Shown: positions 32,921-44,462 of the stretch, one piece after another
How the letters are laid out: every line of letters starts with the position of its first letter
Position numbering within the stretch: position 1 is the first letter of the stretch
Assembly (NCBI GenBank): GCA_038380435.1
Contig: JAWZYU010000025.1
Location: 45,888,691-45,952,690, forward strand
DNA length: 64,000 nucleotides
Origin: Ryuthela nishihirai
Taxonomy: Eukaryota; Arthropoda; Arachnida; Araneae; Heptathelidae
Reading direction: 5' to 3'
Made by a program: the position numbers and the translations under genes
The notes under the pieces: generated by a model
Database searches by the model: none
Seen by the model: only the letters and a program-made list of their open reading frames with translations
What the model was told of the DNA's origin: nothing

Positions 32921-33664
32921 AACTACCCTACATAATATGCAGATTTAGCATTCTTCTGAACATTCCAATACACAGACTTGTACATTTGCTGTTCTACTAT
33001 TTTTCCTTTTGTAAATTGGATATAAACATAGATAGCAGTTTGGCTAACGTTTTTGTTTGATTAGTTTCATGAATTTTTGACTTTATCACAAAAGAATTCA
33101 GATGATGATGATACTTTGTCTGTAGAAGACGTTAACTTCCTCATCTATCAAAAAATATCTTGGATAGATGGGATTGTATCTTCTTTATCCATTATCTGAA
33201 ATATTAGAAATTCTTAAACAAACTGAGTACAAAGTTTTAAAAATGTCTTGTAATATCTGCAGTTTCATAGACTAGAGAAATGAAACCTTTGGTGTCTTGC
33301 TCATGATGACAAAAATAATCTTTTGCACATTTCCAGTGAAAGGTTTTGGGAATAGATCTCTTCAATTGTGCAGATATAAATAGTAATGCAGAGCAGCCAT
33401 TAAGTGGTTAATTATATCCCAGAATCACATGTCAATACTTAAAGGTTGTATTAAAGGTGGTATGGATGAAGCCCTGAGATCTTGGGACTTCATATCAAAA
33501 AGACACACATATTGTTACAATCAGAACAGTGAATATGAATAGAATAACTACAAATTAAGGTTTTTAATAATGATGTAATACAAACTAGGTAACAAGTGAT
33601 TTTCAGCAGTTAAAATTTAAAAAGTTATAATTAAATGTTATAAATCATAATTTTAAGCTAAGTT
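32921..33664. other. No gene recognised
   Basis: AT-rich intronic sequence with no recognised repeat end. Confidence 0.5.
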
Positions 33665-33673
33665 ACATCATGA

Positions 33674-34556
33674 GAAAGAGAAAAGTTATTTTTAAGTATC
33701 TCACTTTTACCTGTCCATCTGGTCTCTTGCAAGCCTAGAATATCTAGGTTATAGCGCTGGAATTCCTGCATGAGGACATCAAGAGAATAATCTCTATGTA
33801 ATGTCCTCATGTTCCACGTTCCTGCAGAGAGAAAATGATTAGTAGGATTTTAAAAGAAATTAGGTTTATTGAGATTGGTAGGGCCAACAATATCAAACAG
33901 CCCCCTGATCGCAAGTATGGGCCAAAGACCTGTTCCTCCTCCACTAAAGGCTGAAGTCACCGATGCTGGTAGGAACTTCAGGCACCACCTTTTCAAGTGG
34001 ACTTTTTCAAGAGCCATATGGCCTGCCTGAGACACATTACTCCAGTTTAGGCTTGACGATGCCCAACTAGTTAAGTTCAGGTACCTGCGATAAGCTCTGA
34101 TTAGGATTATCCACCAGCTGATTTAAGGTATCTCATGCTTCTGTTCACTTAGCGCTGGCAACCCAGAAGCAAACAGAAAACACAGCGGTAGACTCTCCCT
34201 AAACAGAGGCCCACCAGTGCAGCAAGTCCAGGATCAATAATCAAGCTCAAATCCATAAACAAGTCCAGTCTAGTAGGTATAAATGGTCAGCACCAGGACC
34301 ATGTGAAGTTGACTACTCCTCAGCAGGGTTGAAAAAAAAAAAGTGGCCATAGATGACCAGATCAGTAGGATATACTGAACTGGCAGCCCTCCCCTTCCAT
34401 TCCCTTCCAAAATAGAATATCTGTTTTGAAAGGTACTAACAGTCTGCACCACGAGAAGGCGGGGTCGGACATTAGGTGCTAGACCTGGCTGGTTCTGTGC
34501 ATCATCACTAGGGATTGGTACACAGCTCTCCTTCCAGTTTACGCCTAGCTACCCTT
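33674..34556 (-). pseudogene. Inverted RTE 5' UTR and endonuclease start
   Basis: On the - strand the piece reads GTWNMRTLHRDYSLDVLMQE and then LDILGLQETRWTG (33815-33700), the N-terminus of an APE-type endonuclease. The upstream ~730 bp is 5' UTR. Part of the UTR (34490-34556) resembles the segment 38490-38560 next to a tRNA-like head. Confidence 0.75.
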
Positions 34557-35090
34557 TACAGGGAGGGAGGATGGAAAGCATCACCAAGGCGTGGGTCTGC
34601 TGCTCAGCAGATATGCTAGTGATGCTCTTCTAAGATATGAGTGCATTAATGAAAGGTTTCTTACAGCAAAATTTCAGACAAGCATTAAAGACTTGAATGT
34701 TATCTGCTGTTATGCCCCCAATGAGGATGAGGATGAGAAGGATAGGTTTTACGGACAACTTCAGGATATTTTGAATTCTGTCAAGAAAGGAGATATTACC
34801 CTTGTTCCAGGTGACTTCAATGCCAAAGTTGGTACTGACTCTGACCTTTGGGGAGGGGTGATAGGCCCTTTTGGTATTGGTAGCTGCAATGGCAACGGAC
34901 AATGTCTCCTACAGGTAAGTAAACTCAATGGTTTCAGAATAACTAATACATATTACAAACACCGCGACATACATAAATACACTTGGGATTCACCTGATGG
35001 GCTGCATAGGAATATGATTGATTATATATTAATTAACAGCAAATGGGCTAGTTCTGTTAGAAATACCAGGGCATAAAGGGGAGCTGAAAT
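34557..35090 (+). pseudogene. RTE APE-type endonuclease domain
   Basis: An open frame from 34591 to 35076 reads LLLSRYASDALLRYE, VICCYAPNEDE, VPGDFNAKVGTDSD and KYTWDSPDGLHRNMIDYILI. GDFNAKVG and the DSPDG...NMIDYIL block are endonuclease motifs that contain the catalytic D/N and the final D (SDH lies past the stop as SDH at about 35095). It nicks target DNA for reverse transcription. A stop ends the frame just before that last motif. Confidence 0.85.
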
Positions 35091-35276
35091 TGGATCTGAC
35101 CATTACCTTGTTAAAAGTGTCTTGCAACTTAAACTTAAAAACTGTTGTGGTAAATTTAAAAAATTTACCTTTAATACTGAAGCTCTGAAAGACCCAGTTA
35201 TAGCTAAAGCTTACCATGATAGGTTACTTAGTCATTATGACAGTCATGGTTTGCTTAATACTGAAGTTGAGGAAGA

Positions 35277-36784
35277 ATGGGGAGGCAGAATTATTTAAGT
35301 GATAAGGCACTTGAGCTTATTTCAGAAAGAAGGAACTGCAGGAATGTCCTTAATCAATACCCTACTAGTCCTAATAGAAAGGATTACAGAGAGCTTAATA
35401 AACGTGTAAAGTATCAGTTAGCTACTGATAAGAATCTTTGGCTTGATGGTTTGGCTGACAAAGCCAAAGGATTAGTTAGAAAGCACAACAGCAGAGAGCT
35501 GTACCAGATAGTTAATGTTTTGTGTGGTAGAAAACGGACAGGCATACAAGGATTGAAGAATAAACAAGGTAAGGTTATAGAAGGGGAGGATTCTGTCATG
35601 GCTAGGTGGGCTGAGCATTTCAGTGATGTTCTAAACAATGTGGTTAGTTCTACTCCCATTGTTTGTAATGATGATAGATGCATTGGCGGAAATGCTCAGA
35701 GCTGGGAATGTTTCAGTTACCACTTGGATGACTGAAATTTTGAATAATTTTTATGATAAAGGCATGGTTCCTAAAGATTTTAACAGAGCTATTATTATCC
35801 CTATTTTCAAAAAAGGTGATCGCAGTTCTTGTGATAACTATAGGGGTATCAGCCTACTCTCTGTTCCAGATAAAGTTCTTTCCATGATTGTGCTTAATAG
35901 AATTAAGAATCTGGTTGACAGGCAATTGCGTGATGAGCAATGTGGATTCAGAAGTGGTAGGGGATGTGTGGATCAGATATTTTCACTTAGGCAGATTCTT
36001 GAGAAATGTTTAGAGTTTCAGAAACCTTTGGTTGCTAGCTTTGTTGATTTCAAAAAGGCTTTCGACTCTGTTGATCATCATAATTTGTGGTTGATTGTGC
36101 AATCATATGGTATACCACACAAGTTAGTTAACATAATGAAAGCTCTCTATAATAACACTGAGTCGAGTGTGAGAGTTTGCAAGTATTGTAGCAATTGGTT
36201 TAGCATTACTTCTGGTGTTTGACAAGGTGCATTTTGTCTCCTTTTCTCTTTAGTTTGGTTATTGATTATGTTATGCGAAATTCACTTCAAGGGAAAGATT
36301 TTGGCCTTAAATGGGCTGGAGATGCGAAAATTTCTGATTTAGATTATGCTGATGATTTAGCCCTTTTGGCAAATGATGTTGATTTGATGAACTCTTTCAT
36401 TCGAGCTGTTGATGAGTGGTTATGAACAGAGAGAAAACTAATGTGATGAAAATTGGTCAGGCAGGTTATGATTCAGTTAATCTGAATGGTTGCAGTTTTG
36501 AGCAGGTGTCACAGTTTAATTACCTTGGGAGCTATGTAACAGATACTGGTGATGTGCAGCATGAGATTAACAGACGAATAGGGATTGCTGCTGGGACTTT
36601 TAAGAATTTATGGAGATTGTGGAGAAATAGGCATATACACCTAAAGACTAAAATTAGACTGTATAATAGTTTGGTTCTTTCTAGGGTTAGTTATGGTAGT
36701 GAAACTTGGATGCTGTGTAAACAAGATAACAGGAAACTAGATGCTTATGCAGTATCTTGGGTATTAGGTGGTTTAATTTTGTAA
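35277..36784 (+). pseudogene. RTE reverse transcriptase
   Basis: In order: the linker NCRNVLNQYPTSPNRKDYRE, then AEHFSDVLNN, IIIPIFKKGDRSSCDNYRG, QCGFRSGRGCVDQIFSLRQI, ASFVDFKKAFDSVDH (catalytic D), LSPFLFSLVIDYV and LDYADDLALLA (YADD at 36345-36356). A TGA at about 36220 replaces the CGA of the normal SGVRQG motif, consistent with CpG decay, and there are frameshifts near 35690 and 36425. The enzyme copied element RNA at the nicked target and is now inactive. Confidence 0.88.
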
Positions 36785-37073
36785 CTAATGATGAGGTTAG
36801 GCAAAGGAGTCTGCAACCTCCTTTAAGCAGCATATTGTGCAGAGAGAGACTCTGCTGGTTTGGCCATGTTGCCCGTATGGATAATTATAGATTGGCGAAG
36901 AGGGTTATGAACAATGTGCCTAGAGGCCTCGGAGGGGGAGACTTAGGATGTGGTGGGCAGACAATGTCAAACAGGACCTTGTTAGAATTGGTGTGCAGTT
37001 GTAGCTCAGGACAGATATGCTTGGAGAATTAAACTGCGCAGTCTGGTTGGACCTCCGTAGCCCATGGCTGCTT
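36757..37073 (+). pseudogene. RTE C-terminal region and 3' end
   Basis: The reading GIRWFNFVTNDEVRQRSLQP, CRERLCWFGHVARMDNYRLA and then a frame-shifted DRYAWRIKL is the C-terminus found in all RTE copies in this window (58800, 60915, 62817). The 3' end is CCCATGGCTGCTTGAGG. Confidence 0.75.
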
Positions 37074-37498
37074 GAGGAGGAGGAGGAGGAGGAGGAGGAG
37101 GAGGAGGAGGAGGAGGAGGAGGAGGAGGAGGAGGAGGAGGAGGAGGAGGAGGAGGAGGAGGAGGAGGAGGAGGAGGAGGAGGAGGAGGAGGAGGAGGAGG
37201 AGGAGGAGGAGGAGGAGGAGGAGGAGGAGGAGGAGGAGGAGGAGGAGGAGGAGGAGGAGGAGGAGGAGGAGGAGGAGGAGGAGGAGGAGGAGGAGGAGGA
37301 GGAGGAGGAGGAGGAGGAGGAGGAGGAGGAGGAGGAGGAGGAGGAGGAGGAGGAGGAGGAGGAGGAGGAGGAGGAGGAGGAGGAGGAGGAGGAGGAGGAG
37401 GAGGAGGAGGAGGAGGAGGAGGAGGAGGAGGAGGAGGAGGAGGAGGAGGAGGAGGAGGAGGAGGAGGAGGAGGAGGAGGAGGAGGAGGAGGAGGAGGA
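37074..37498. repeat. Perfect (GGA)n microsatellite, 425 bp
   Basis: About 141 uninterrupted GGA units follow the RTE 3' end directly. Another RTE copy ends in GAGGATGATGATGATG (62786-62803), so the array grew from the element's own short tail. Open frames of poly-E, poly-R, poly-S and poly-L across it are artefacts. On the IF1 sense strand it reads (TCC)n inside the intron. Confidence 0.97.
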
Positions 37499-37506
37499 CA
37501 TCATGA

Positions 37507-38340
37507 AAGTAATTAAACATTATGAAACTTCAACTTTCTGCACTTTGTTGTCAGAGAAGGAAACAGTTTAAGTGAAAAATTCTCCAAATAAAAGGAGTAG
37601 AATTAATTAATCAATAAATAGTAAATCCATTGGTTTTACTTATCCAGAGTTACCTGTTGACTTTGAAGTCAATAAAAATCAAGAAATAGTTTTGTGTAAA
37701 TGAATTTTGTGAAAATACATTTTTTTTGCAGTAAACATATGTTAACAGCAGGTTGTATTTATTAATGTTACAGAAATATTTACAATTTTCTGGATATTTC
37801 TGCATCTACTTGCACAATTATAAACCCAGAAACCACCTTTGGCCATTTCCAATTAACTATAATCTTACTATATTACAATATAATTGTCTTGACTCTTTTA
37901 TATATATATCTAGCATTTATGGTTTTAAACAAGAAATCTGGAAGTAGGGTTGAGATAAGTGGGGCATGAAATTGTATGGTGGCACATAGATGTATTTTTG
38001 AATTACGTTTTTTACAGAATTTATTGCTTGATTTTATTTATTACAGACTTTCAACCTATGTTACTAGATTCTATGCATAATTCATAGTGATAAATGATTT
38101 TTATATAGAAATTTTAAAATATAGTTTTTCCCATTTTTTGATTATATAGGTAATATTTTTATGTTGTATTATATTCCTTGTGGTTACATTATCTTTATGG
38201 TAAATATACATAGTATACACTTTATTATTCAATAAAACCACAGTGATTGACTGTGTATGTGGGGTCATATTTTTTGCCCCAGGTTTCAGAATTCATAGTT
38301 CCAAAACTATAGGAGTACAGACAGGGCCGACATTGACCTG
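37507..38340. other. No gene recognised
   Basis: AT-rich intronic sequence. Confidence 0.5.
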
Positions 38341-38344
38341 AGAC

Positions 38345-38590
38345 CCTAAGCTATAAACGCCATCCTATGGCCGAATGGTTAGCGTGCTTGGCTAATGATC
38401 TAAAGGGCCTAGGTTCGAGCCCTGGGTAAGACATGGATGTTTGTGTTGTTTTTCTGCTGAGGTACTGCCATCGATCTGTAAATGGTAGCTAGGTAGTCAC
38501 TGGAAGGAGAGCTATGCACCAATCCCCTGTGATGATGCATAGAACTGGCCTGGAATAGAACTGAACTGAACTGCATTTGGAAGCAATAGG
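38345..38590 (+). repeat. SINE family B, variant tail
   Basis: The tRNA-like head TGGCCGAATGGTTAGCGTGC, then CTTGG-CTAATGA-TCTAAG forming an anticodon arm with AAT (Ile), then the B box GGTTCGAGCCC. After TTTTTCTGCTGAGGTACTGCC it diverges from copies 50155, 52684 and 57690 and instead resembles the 5' UTR of the RTE (GGTAGCTAGGTAGTC, GGAAGGAGAGCTATGCACC). Confidence 0.75.
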
Positions 38591-38594
38591 CTAT

Positions 38595-38735
38595 TTTAAG
38601 GAGATCCTGCTTGCCATTGTCTACACACCAATCCTATGTCCCCATTTGATAACCTATAGTTATGCATATGGGCAAAATGGCCAACCAATGCAGTCTTTCT
38701 CTGCACAATATGCTGCTCAAAGGAGGTTGCTGACT
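38595..38735 (-). pseudogene. RTE C-terminal fragment
   Basis: In reverse, CAACCTCCTTTGAGCAGCAT and the following ~60 bp match the QPPLSSILCRERLCW region of the RTE. Confidence 0.65.
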
Positions 38736-38825
38736 CTGTAACGCTCCAAAGATTATTAACTTTTCAAGTTGGACCTTTTGTCTGATCCAAATTCATTCAA
38801 AATTTTGGATAGCTTGTCACTGTAT
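38736..38825 (-). mobile_element. LTR-element internal start fragment
   Basis: CTGTAACGCTCCAAAGATTA to GGATAGCTTG matches 18618-18690, the region just 3' of the PBS-like site of the LTR element. Confidence 0.55.
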
Positions 38826-39048
38826 ACACCATTCCATTGTGTATGAAAAAGTGCTGCGCAGGGATTAAAGAACCTAGCCTAGAAGTAAGAATGTTGAGAC
38901 TTATGTCTCTTATTTTTTGCATTTCTACATTAAACATTTCTCAAGAATCTGCCTGAAAAAACCTGATCTATACAGGTCTCGGATGATTGGTCCAATGCTG
39001 TTGGTCCAAATGGGGAAATTTATTCAGTCCCGATTAGTCATAATAGAC

Positions 39049-39296
39049 TACCCGTCCATATAATGGCATGATTGGTTAAATTAGATTATTTGACTACAAT
39101 TCATGTAATGAGACAATTTGTCTAATGCCAAAGGATGTAAATTATGTATGTTATGTATTTATGTAAATTATGTATGTTATCATACATATAATACAATGAA
39201 TAATTTACATCCTTTGGCATTAGGCAAATTGTCTCATTACATGAATTGTAGTCAAATAATCTAATTTAACCAATCATGCCATTATATGGACGGGTA
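39049..39296. mobile_element. TA-flanked hairpin MITE
   Basis: 97-bp arms at 39049-39145 and 39200-39296 are almost perfect complements, with a 54-bp AT-rich loop containing short ATGTAAATTATGTATGTT repeats. The ends CCCGTCCATATAATGG are preceded and followed by TA, fitting a Tc1/mariner- or pogo-type MITE. A G14 run lies just outside (39304-39317). Confidence 0.85.
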
Positions 39297-39599
39297 TAAT
39301 GAAGGGGGGGGGGGGGGACATACCGTGAAGCAGATAACATTGCACAGTGTATTATCATACATATAAGCAATGGCATAAATAGAATTTTAACTAGGGAAGT
39401 GTTTTCAGAAATGGTCATTCTTTTCCTTGTAGGATCTTAAATTATTCCTATGATTATTGCATATATAAACTGAATGGACAAATTATTATATACATCCCGA
39501 TAACAATATGCAAAGCAGAAGTATCATGTCCAGTTACATAGGACACTGAAACTGGCAATGCTTATAAATAGAGCAGGTCTCTACGCATGGTAAACCAGT

Positions 39600-40002
39600 C
39601 ACAGAAAAGTAATCACGAGTTAAAAAAAGGCAGTGACTTGAGTTTGACTGTGGCCAGATAGTAGGTGCGAGGAAGTCCAGTTGTTCAATCACTGCAACTG
39701 CTGAACTGTTGGGATTTCCATGTCAGATTGTTCCACATGTATACCAAGAGTATGTGAAATATGGCAAAACTTCCAACCAGCAGGAGAAATGTCGATGTAA
39801 ATGTGACTCTCAAGGTGAGTGCAGACTGTCCTGCATCTTACAAGGAATTGGACATACCATGAAGCAGATAACATTGCACAAAGACTATCTGTCGTACCAT
39901 GAAAAAAATAGGTTATGGTAGTCGACATCCCCATTGTGCCCCCTTGTTGACTGTCAGGCACTGAAAGATTAGACTGCAGTTTGCAAAGGCCTATCACAAC
40001 TG
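39600..40002 (+). pseudogene. Tc1-like transposase, N-terminal fragment
   Basis: The reading LEFDCGQIVGARKSS, SITATAELLGFP and VYQEYVKYGKT matches the first helix-turn-helix of a Tc1 transposase. It stops before the catalytic core where the Jockey 3' tail begins. A 30-bp stretch (GGACATACCATGAAGCAGAT and on) is repeated at 39317-39346 beside the MITE. Confidence 0.7.
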
Positions 40003-40549
40003 GATGTTGGTTGGTTGGTTGGTTGGGGTTTTATGGCACAAAGGAAACTAAGGCCATAATGTGCCAAACAAGGTGTAAAAGATAAAGAGAAAAATCTAAA
40101 AGTCAAGCAAACCCACAACCAAAGTTAAAATCAAATGACTGAACAAAAACAAATACATGCTGTAAAATGTAAAAGAGCAAAAGGAATAAAAACATGTGTA
40201 AAACAATAACAAAAGTAAAATACAAAAACCAAAAACAGGTGTAAAGGACCCATTGTATATAGCAACAAGTCTAAACAGCGAAAAGTAAAAGCTCATAAAC
40301 AACTAAAATATCCGATAAAGCGTAAAAACTCGAAAATAGGTGTTAAAAGAGAGTCATCAGATAAAAGATGGCTGAGTGTAAGGGGCCCAGCCCTTACACT
40401 CAGCGATTTGTGGGAGTTAAAATATAAACGACGTTCAGGTAAAAGCAGGACAAGTGATTAAAATATGTTTAATGGTGTCACAAAACTCGTTCATTATCCA
40501 CCCGAAGAAGAAATGAATGAGTGATTAATGAATGACCTAAGTGGAGCCG

Positions 40550-41050
40550 AGCAAGTACAACTTTTTCCTTATGATTCCTGCGAAAAACAAGACTGCCATG
40601 GCTTGACAAATGGGCTTGATCTCGAAAAGCTTGTTACCAATCTGTTCAGATCAAGATCTCTGCCACTGTGCCTGGAGCTTGATGGAAAAATACTGCCAGA
40701 AGTCCATGTAGACACTGGTGTGTCTCTGATGGTGTAGATGGTCCAGCCCCTTCACCACTGAACCTGGGCAGAATTGTACACCTGGGATCCATAGTCCAAC
40801 CAGACAAGTGCATGGTAGAGGGAGAGCAATGAACATTGGTCCTCCCCCAAGAGAGGTTGAAGCTGAGACTGAGAAACTTGGTCTCTGCCACAACTGGAAT
40901 ATGTTACCTCTGCGCTGCAACTCGGAGTCCAGATGAAGATTATGCTTGCAGCAAAAGTGCAAGCAAGTGGTCTTCTATGGGGAGAACTGAAACCCACTCG
41001 GCCATCGCCCAAACCAAGAAATTGTTCAGGGCAGATTGCAGTTGTCATTC
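40550..41050 (-). pseudogene. Jockey C-terminal region
   Basis: HFCCKHNLHLDSEL, KFLSLSFN, then YHALVWLDYGSQVYNSA and the IRDTPVST block follow the Jockey region after YxDD (LYRALVRSKLDYGSxVY, then GAFRTSPV). RNase H is not legible here. Confidence 0.7.
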
Positions 41051-41460
41051 AATGACCCTCATGCTGGACGATGATCAAAAGATGCTAACTTCGTCAACAC
41101 AGAAGGTATTGCCTACAATCGGAGGAAGTTGCTGCGTAATGTAATTTATCTCAACAGCAAAAAGCATAACACTCAACACACAGCCTTGTGGCACCCTCTA
41201 TTCTTGGGGGAAAGGCTGTGACAGAGTGTTGCCAACACAAACTCTAAAAATACAGATGATAAAAAATCTGCGATGAAGTTCGGCATGGAGGTCACAAAAA
41301 ATGCAGAATCTCCATGCTGTATCGTATGCTTCTTCGATGTTGAAGAAAATGGACACCGGGTGCTCTCAACATAAAAATGAATTCTTGATCCCAAGTCGAG
41401 GTGAATCAGACCATTGCCTACAAAAGCCACACTGGGTGTTGGAAAGAAGGTTGTGGTGTT

Positions 41461-42252
41461 CTAATACCAGGCCAGCCTGGTATATACCATTCTTTCCAAC
41501 ATCTGGCACACAGAACTAGTCAAAGCAATTGGACAATAATTGGAAGGAATCTTGGCATTTTTGCCTGGCTTGGGGAAGGTTAAAATGATAGCATCCCACC
41601 AGGAGTCTGGAAACTGCTCCTCAATGAAAATGTGGTTGAAAAGTTGGAGCAGCCAATCCTTATTTGATGGTGAGAAATGTTGGAGCATTGCATAATGGAC
41701 ATCATCTGGCACAATGGCAGATGCATAGGAAGAGTACAGAACAAGGTGAAGCTCCTCTGCTGTGAATGGCCTGTTGTAAGGCTCCAGGCCATTCGAGTGG
41801 AAAGAGCGGAGAATGTTCAGCCTCACTCTTCAGGGCCAGAAACTCAGGGGAGTATGAAGTTAAAAAAGAGATGGAGGAGAACTCCCACAAAGTATTGATA
41901 ATTGCTTGTGGATCAGCAATTGCCTGTCCATTGTGCTCCAGGATCGATAATGAGTGGGACGTATACTTCCCACCCATCTTCCAGACTTTATCCCACAGTC
42001 ATTAGAACTGGTCATATGGATGATAAAAAGACATATTTGATCGAAGATTCCTCCTGGCTCTGGACGAAATGGGCTTTTGCCCTGATGCGTTTGAATGATT
42101 CTAGGTTGGGGGATGTTGGAATCTCTGAAACACTTCCCAAGCCTTGTTTTGAGGCTTATGAGCTGCAGTGCAGTTGGGATTCCAGCACGGTTTTGGAAAC
42201 CATGGAAAGTGAGTTGAGGTTTGAGGAATAGTAGAGGCAGCTGCATGGACAA
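41461..42252 (-). pseudogene. Jockey reverse transcriptase, N-terminal half
   Basis: Overlapping frames give PFTAEELHLVL, VPDDVHYAMLQHFS, EEQFPDSWWDAIILTFPKPG and YCPIALTSSVCQMLERMVYT. These are RT motifs 0-2 of the Jockey clade (PGPDDIHY, FPDSWR, PKPGK, YRPIALT). The later catalytic YxDD section (about 41430-41050) is frame-shifted and hard to read. Confidence 0.85.
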
Positions 42253-42439
42253 TGCAGTCCGTCATATCGGCCACTGCAATTGATTGGCTCCTGGCTGACA
42301 GAGTGGTCATCGAGCTCAGAGAGGAGCTCGAAGCCACTCCAGTCAGCCCGATCAAGCCTCCACCATGAGATGTGTGAAGGGCTGTAAGGCCCCTCAAGAG
42401 AGATGGTGCACGCCATAGGGAGGTGATCACTACCGCATG

Positions 42440-43160
42440 AATTGTTTTCGACCTCTCATGTAAAGAGTGGAAGGATCAAGGATGAGCTGATGGTCAGATC
42501 AATGGTAGTGAAAGTGTGGGTTGGGGAGTGGAAGTATGTACTGACACTGGTGTTCAACAGGGAGAGCTGGTCAGAGAGCTGGTCCAGGAGCTACTGCTCC
42601 AGGACCAGCTCCTGTTGGTGTCAGCGCTATGTCACACTGTGTCTGTTGGAGTTGCCCATGATGAGGAAGGAGGATGGCTATTGCAAGACTGTCATCAAGG
42701 TCTTCCTGGAAGATGAGACTTCTAGGTGGCAGACAGACGGAGCAGTAGTCAATGAAAATCCCAAAAAGAGACGGATGGCTATGGCCTCGAAGTTGGCAGT
42801 GAGGGGCATGACCTGGAATGGAAAATGGTTGCTCATGAGGAGAGCAACACCCCTGTGAGCTGGACCATCTCCATTCCAGTCTCAGTGAACGAGCGAGAAA
42901 TGCTGGACAGTGGGATCGTTGGCTGGCTAAAGCACATCTCCTGCAGGCACATGCAGATCGGCTACAATTCCATTATAGGAGTGTGGCCATCTCAGGTCTT
43001 TGGAGTTTGGGAGGACAACTTTTGATTTATTTTAACAATTGCCAGTGATGGTTTTGGAAAAATGGGGCTGTCTGTGTCCATGTCCTCGGAATTGTCCGAA
43101 TTGACCTTCCAGACCTTGTTAATAAAAAAGGGGGACCTGTCCCCAATCATCTGATCACCC
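42440..43160 (-). pseudogene. Jockey ORF1 end and endonuclease
   Basis: The readings KLSSQTPKT (ORF1 end), then QWNC-like WNCSRSAC, GVALLMSNHFPFQVMPL and AIAIRLFLGFSLTT match the EN-domain order. Several frame changes are needed, so boundaries are approximate. Confidence 0.6.
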
Positions 43161-43186
43161 ATAGAGTGGATGATCAGGAATCATGG

Positions 43187-43468
43187 GTTGGGTTGTTTCA
43201 TCTCTGAGCAGCACTTTTTTTCACACCAAGGGCTAAATGGTCAGGTCACATGAACCCCAAAGGCTCAGAGAAGGTTGGGGGAGGGGACCCGCTGGAACAG
43301 CTGTTGGGAGAGATGGTAGTCTCCTGTCAAGGCCATCAAGCGTGTTCTCTAACATGCACAGGGTATGGCTCTCCTGCACACAGGACCATGGCTTAACGTC
43401 CCATCCGATGGACAGTGGCCTTTCCAAGCCCGTCAGTGTCCCCTACTGACCATGGGCAGGGCGGGGAA
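43187..43468 (-). repeat. SINE family A, 5'-truncated (copy 5)
   Basis: In reverse it starts at TTCCCCGCCCTGCCCATGG and ends at AACAACCCAACC, without the tRNA head. The flanks CAGGAATCATGG (43175-43186) and CAGGAATCGTGG (43469-43480) form a 12-bp TSD with one change. It inserted into the Jockey element. Confidence 0.9.
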
Positions 43469-44462
43469 CAGGAATCGTGGAGACAGACACACACGAAGGG
43501 AAGACACAGAAGATGGGGGTTCACGGTGAGCCCTCTTGGCGGCATTGGCAGATGTATTTCCAGTATTGAAATTCATGGTTGGTGTTAGAGTGTTTCAGTG
43601 CCCATTGTCCCCACCCACCACGGAGTAAGGCACCATACCCACACAGCGAGTGAGCCAAGCCCTCACAACTGAACAAAAACAAAAAGGAAGAGAAATGTGA
43701 GAAACTCACTCGAGTTCTCACAAAATAAAATAGTGAAAAAGAAAAAAAAAGTGTGTAAACCGAACTGGCCTCACAAAAGAAAGAAAACTACAAAATTAGT
43801 GAATGTGTGGGGAAACTTGCAAACCATTGCCTGGACGTGGGCAAGGCACTCACCAACTGCACAGTTGGCCCTAGCAGGTCCAGTCCACCAGCTGCTTGAT
43901 TCTGAGATGGCCATCCCAGGACCTCCCCTTTACCTCAAGCATAGGCCCCAGAATTTGCTGCCCAGACATGCAACAAACAGGCTCCCCTCCCCAACAGTCA
44001 AAGTGACCCCACCAGTCATGAGTTGAGGATGGAAGACAGGGACCCCCAAGCAACTACCAGGATCCTCCTTTCCAGGGACATGAACAAACACGTGGGCGAA
44101 CATTCAGGGCCCTGTGAAGGTACTCGAGCCAGCTGAACCTTCAGAGGGTGGTCCCCTCACCGCGGACAGGAGCTCACACTGAAGGGGGAGTAGAACAACC
44201 CACTTGTTTGGAATATTACTGAAATGCTTACCCATGGTTTCATCCATTATCCATGTTAGCATAAATTATTTTTATCCAGAATCCACACAGCATTCTATTA
44301 AAAGAGTTCAAAAGAGTAATTTGATTGAAGTATTGGCTGATTATACAACTTCTTTTAATGGTTTCAATATGCTTTTAAATTTTCAGTCATTGTCAAAAGC
44401 ACAGTGAAGAACTATGATTAGGGGTGGGAGACAATAAGACCTTTCATAAATTATGTCTCTGT

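Larger units (their letters stand above)
33674..37497 (+). mobile_element. RTE LINE with twin-primed 5' inversion
   Basis: The flanks ACATCATGA (33665-33673 and 37498-37506) are a 9-bp TSD. The first ~885 bp (33674-34556) are inverted and contain the 5' UTR and the start of the endonuclease. From about 34557 the element continues on the + strand exactly where the inverted piece stops, as comparison with the copy at 51535 shows. It ends with CCATGGCTGCTTGAGG and a GGA repeat. This is the signature of target-primed reverse transcription with twin priming. Coding frames are broken by several mutations. Confidence 0.85.
40003..44195 (-). mobile_element. Jockey-type LINE, nearly full length, broken
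   Basis: On the - strand from 44.2 kb: a GC-rich 5' UTR and ORF1 remnants (44195-43050, split by a SINE), endonuclease (about 43010-42440), RT (42250-41460), C-terminal region (41050-40550) and 3' UTR ending in (CCAA)n at 40003-40030. The 3' UTR is homologous to 3690-4187. Frameshifts and stops occur in every domain. The 5' extremity and TSD are approximate. Confidence 0.8.

Noticed and set aside
36920..37571. Open frames of poly-Glu, poly-Arg, poly-Ser and poly-Leu
   Set aside because: They are six-frame readings of the GGA microsatellite and have no coding support.
38363..38430. Functional tRNA-Ile gene
   Set aside because: A and B boxes and an anticodon arm are visible, but the acceptor stem does not pair and the same head recurs in several SINE copies.
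40500..43025. Overlapping + strand frames of 60-138 codons
   Set aside because: They are antisense shadows of the - strand Jockey LINE.
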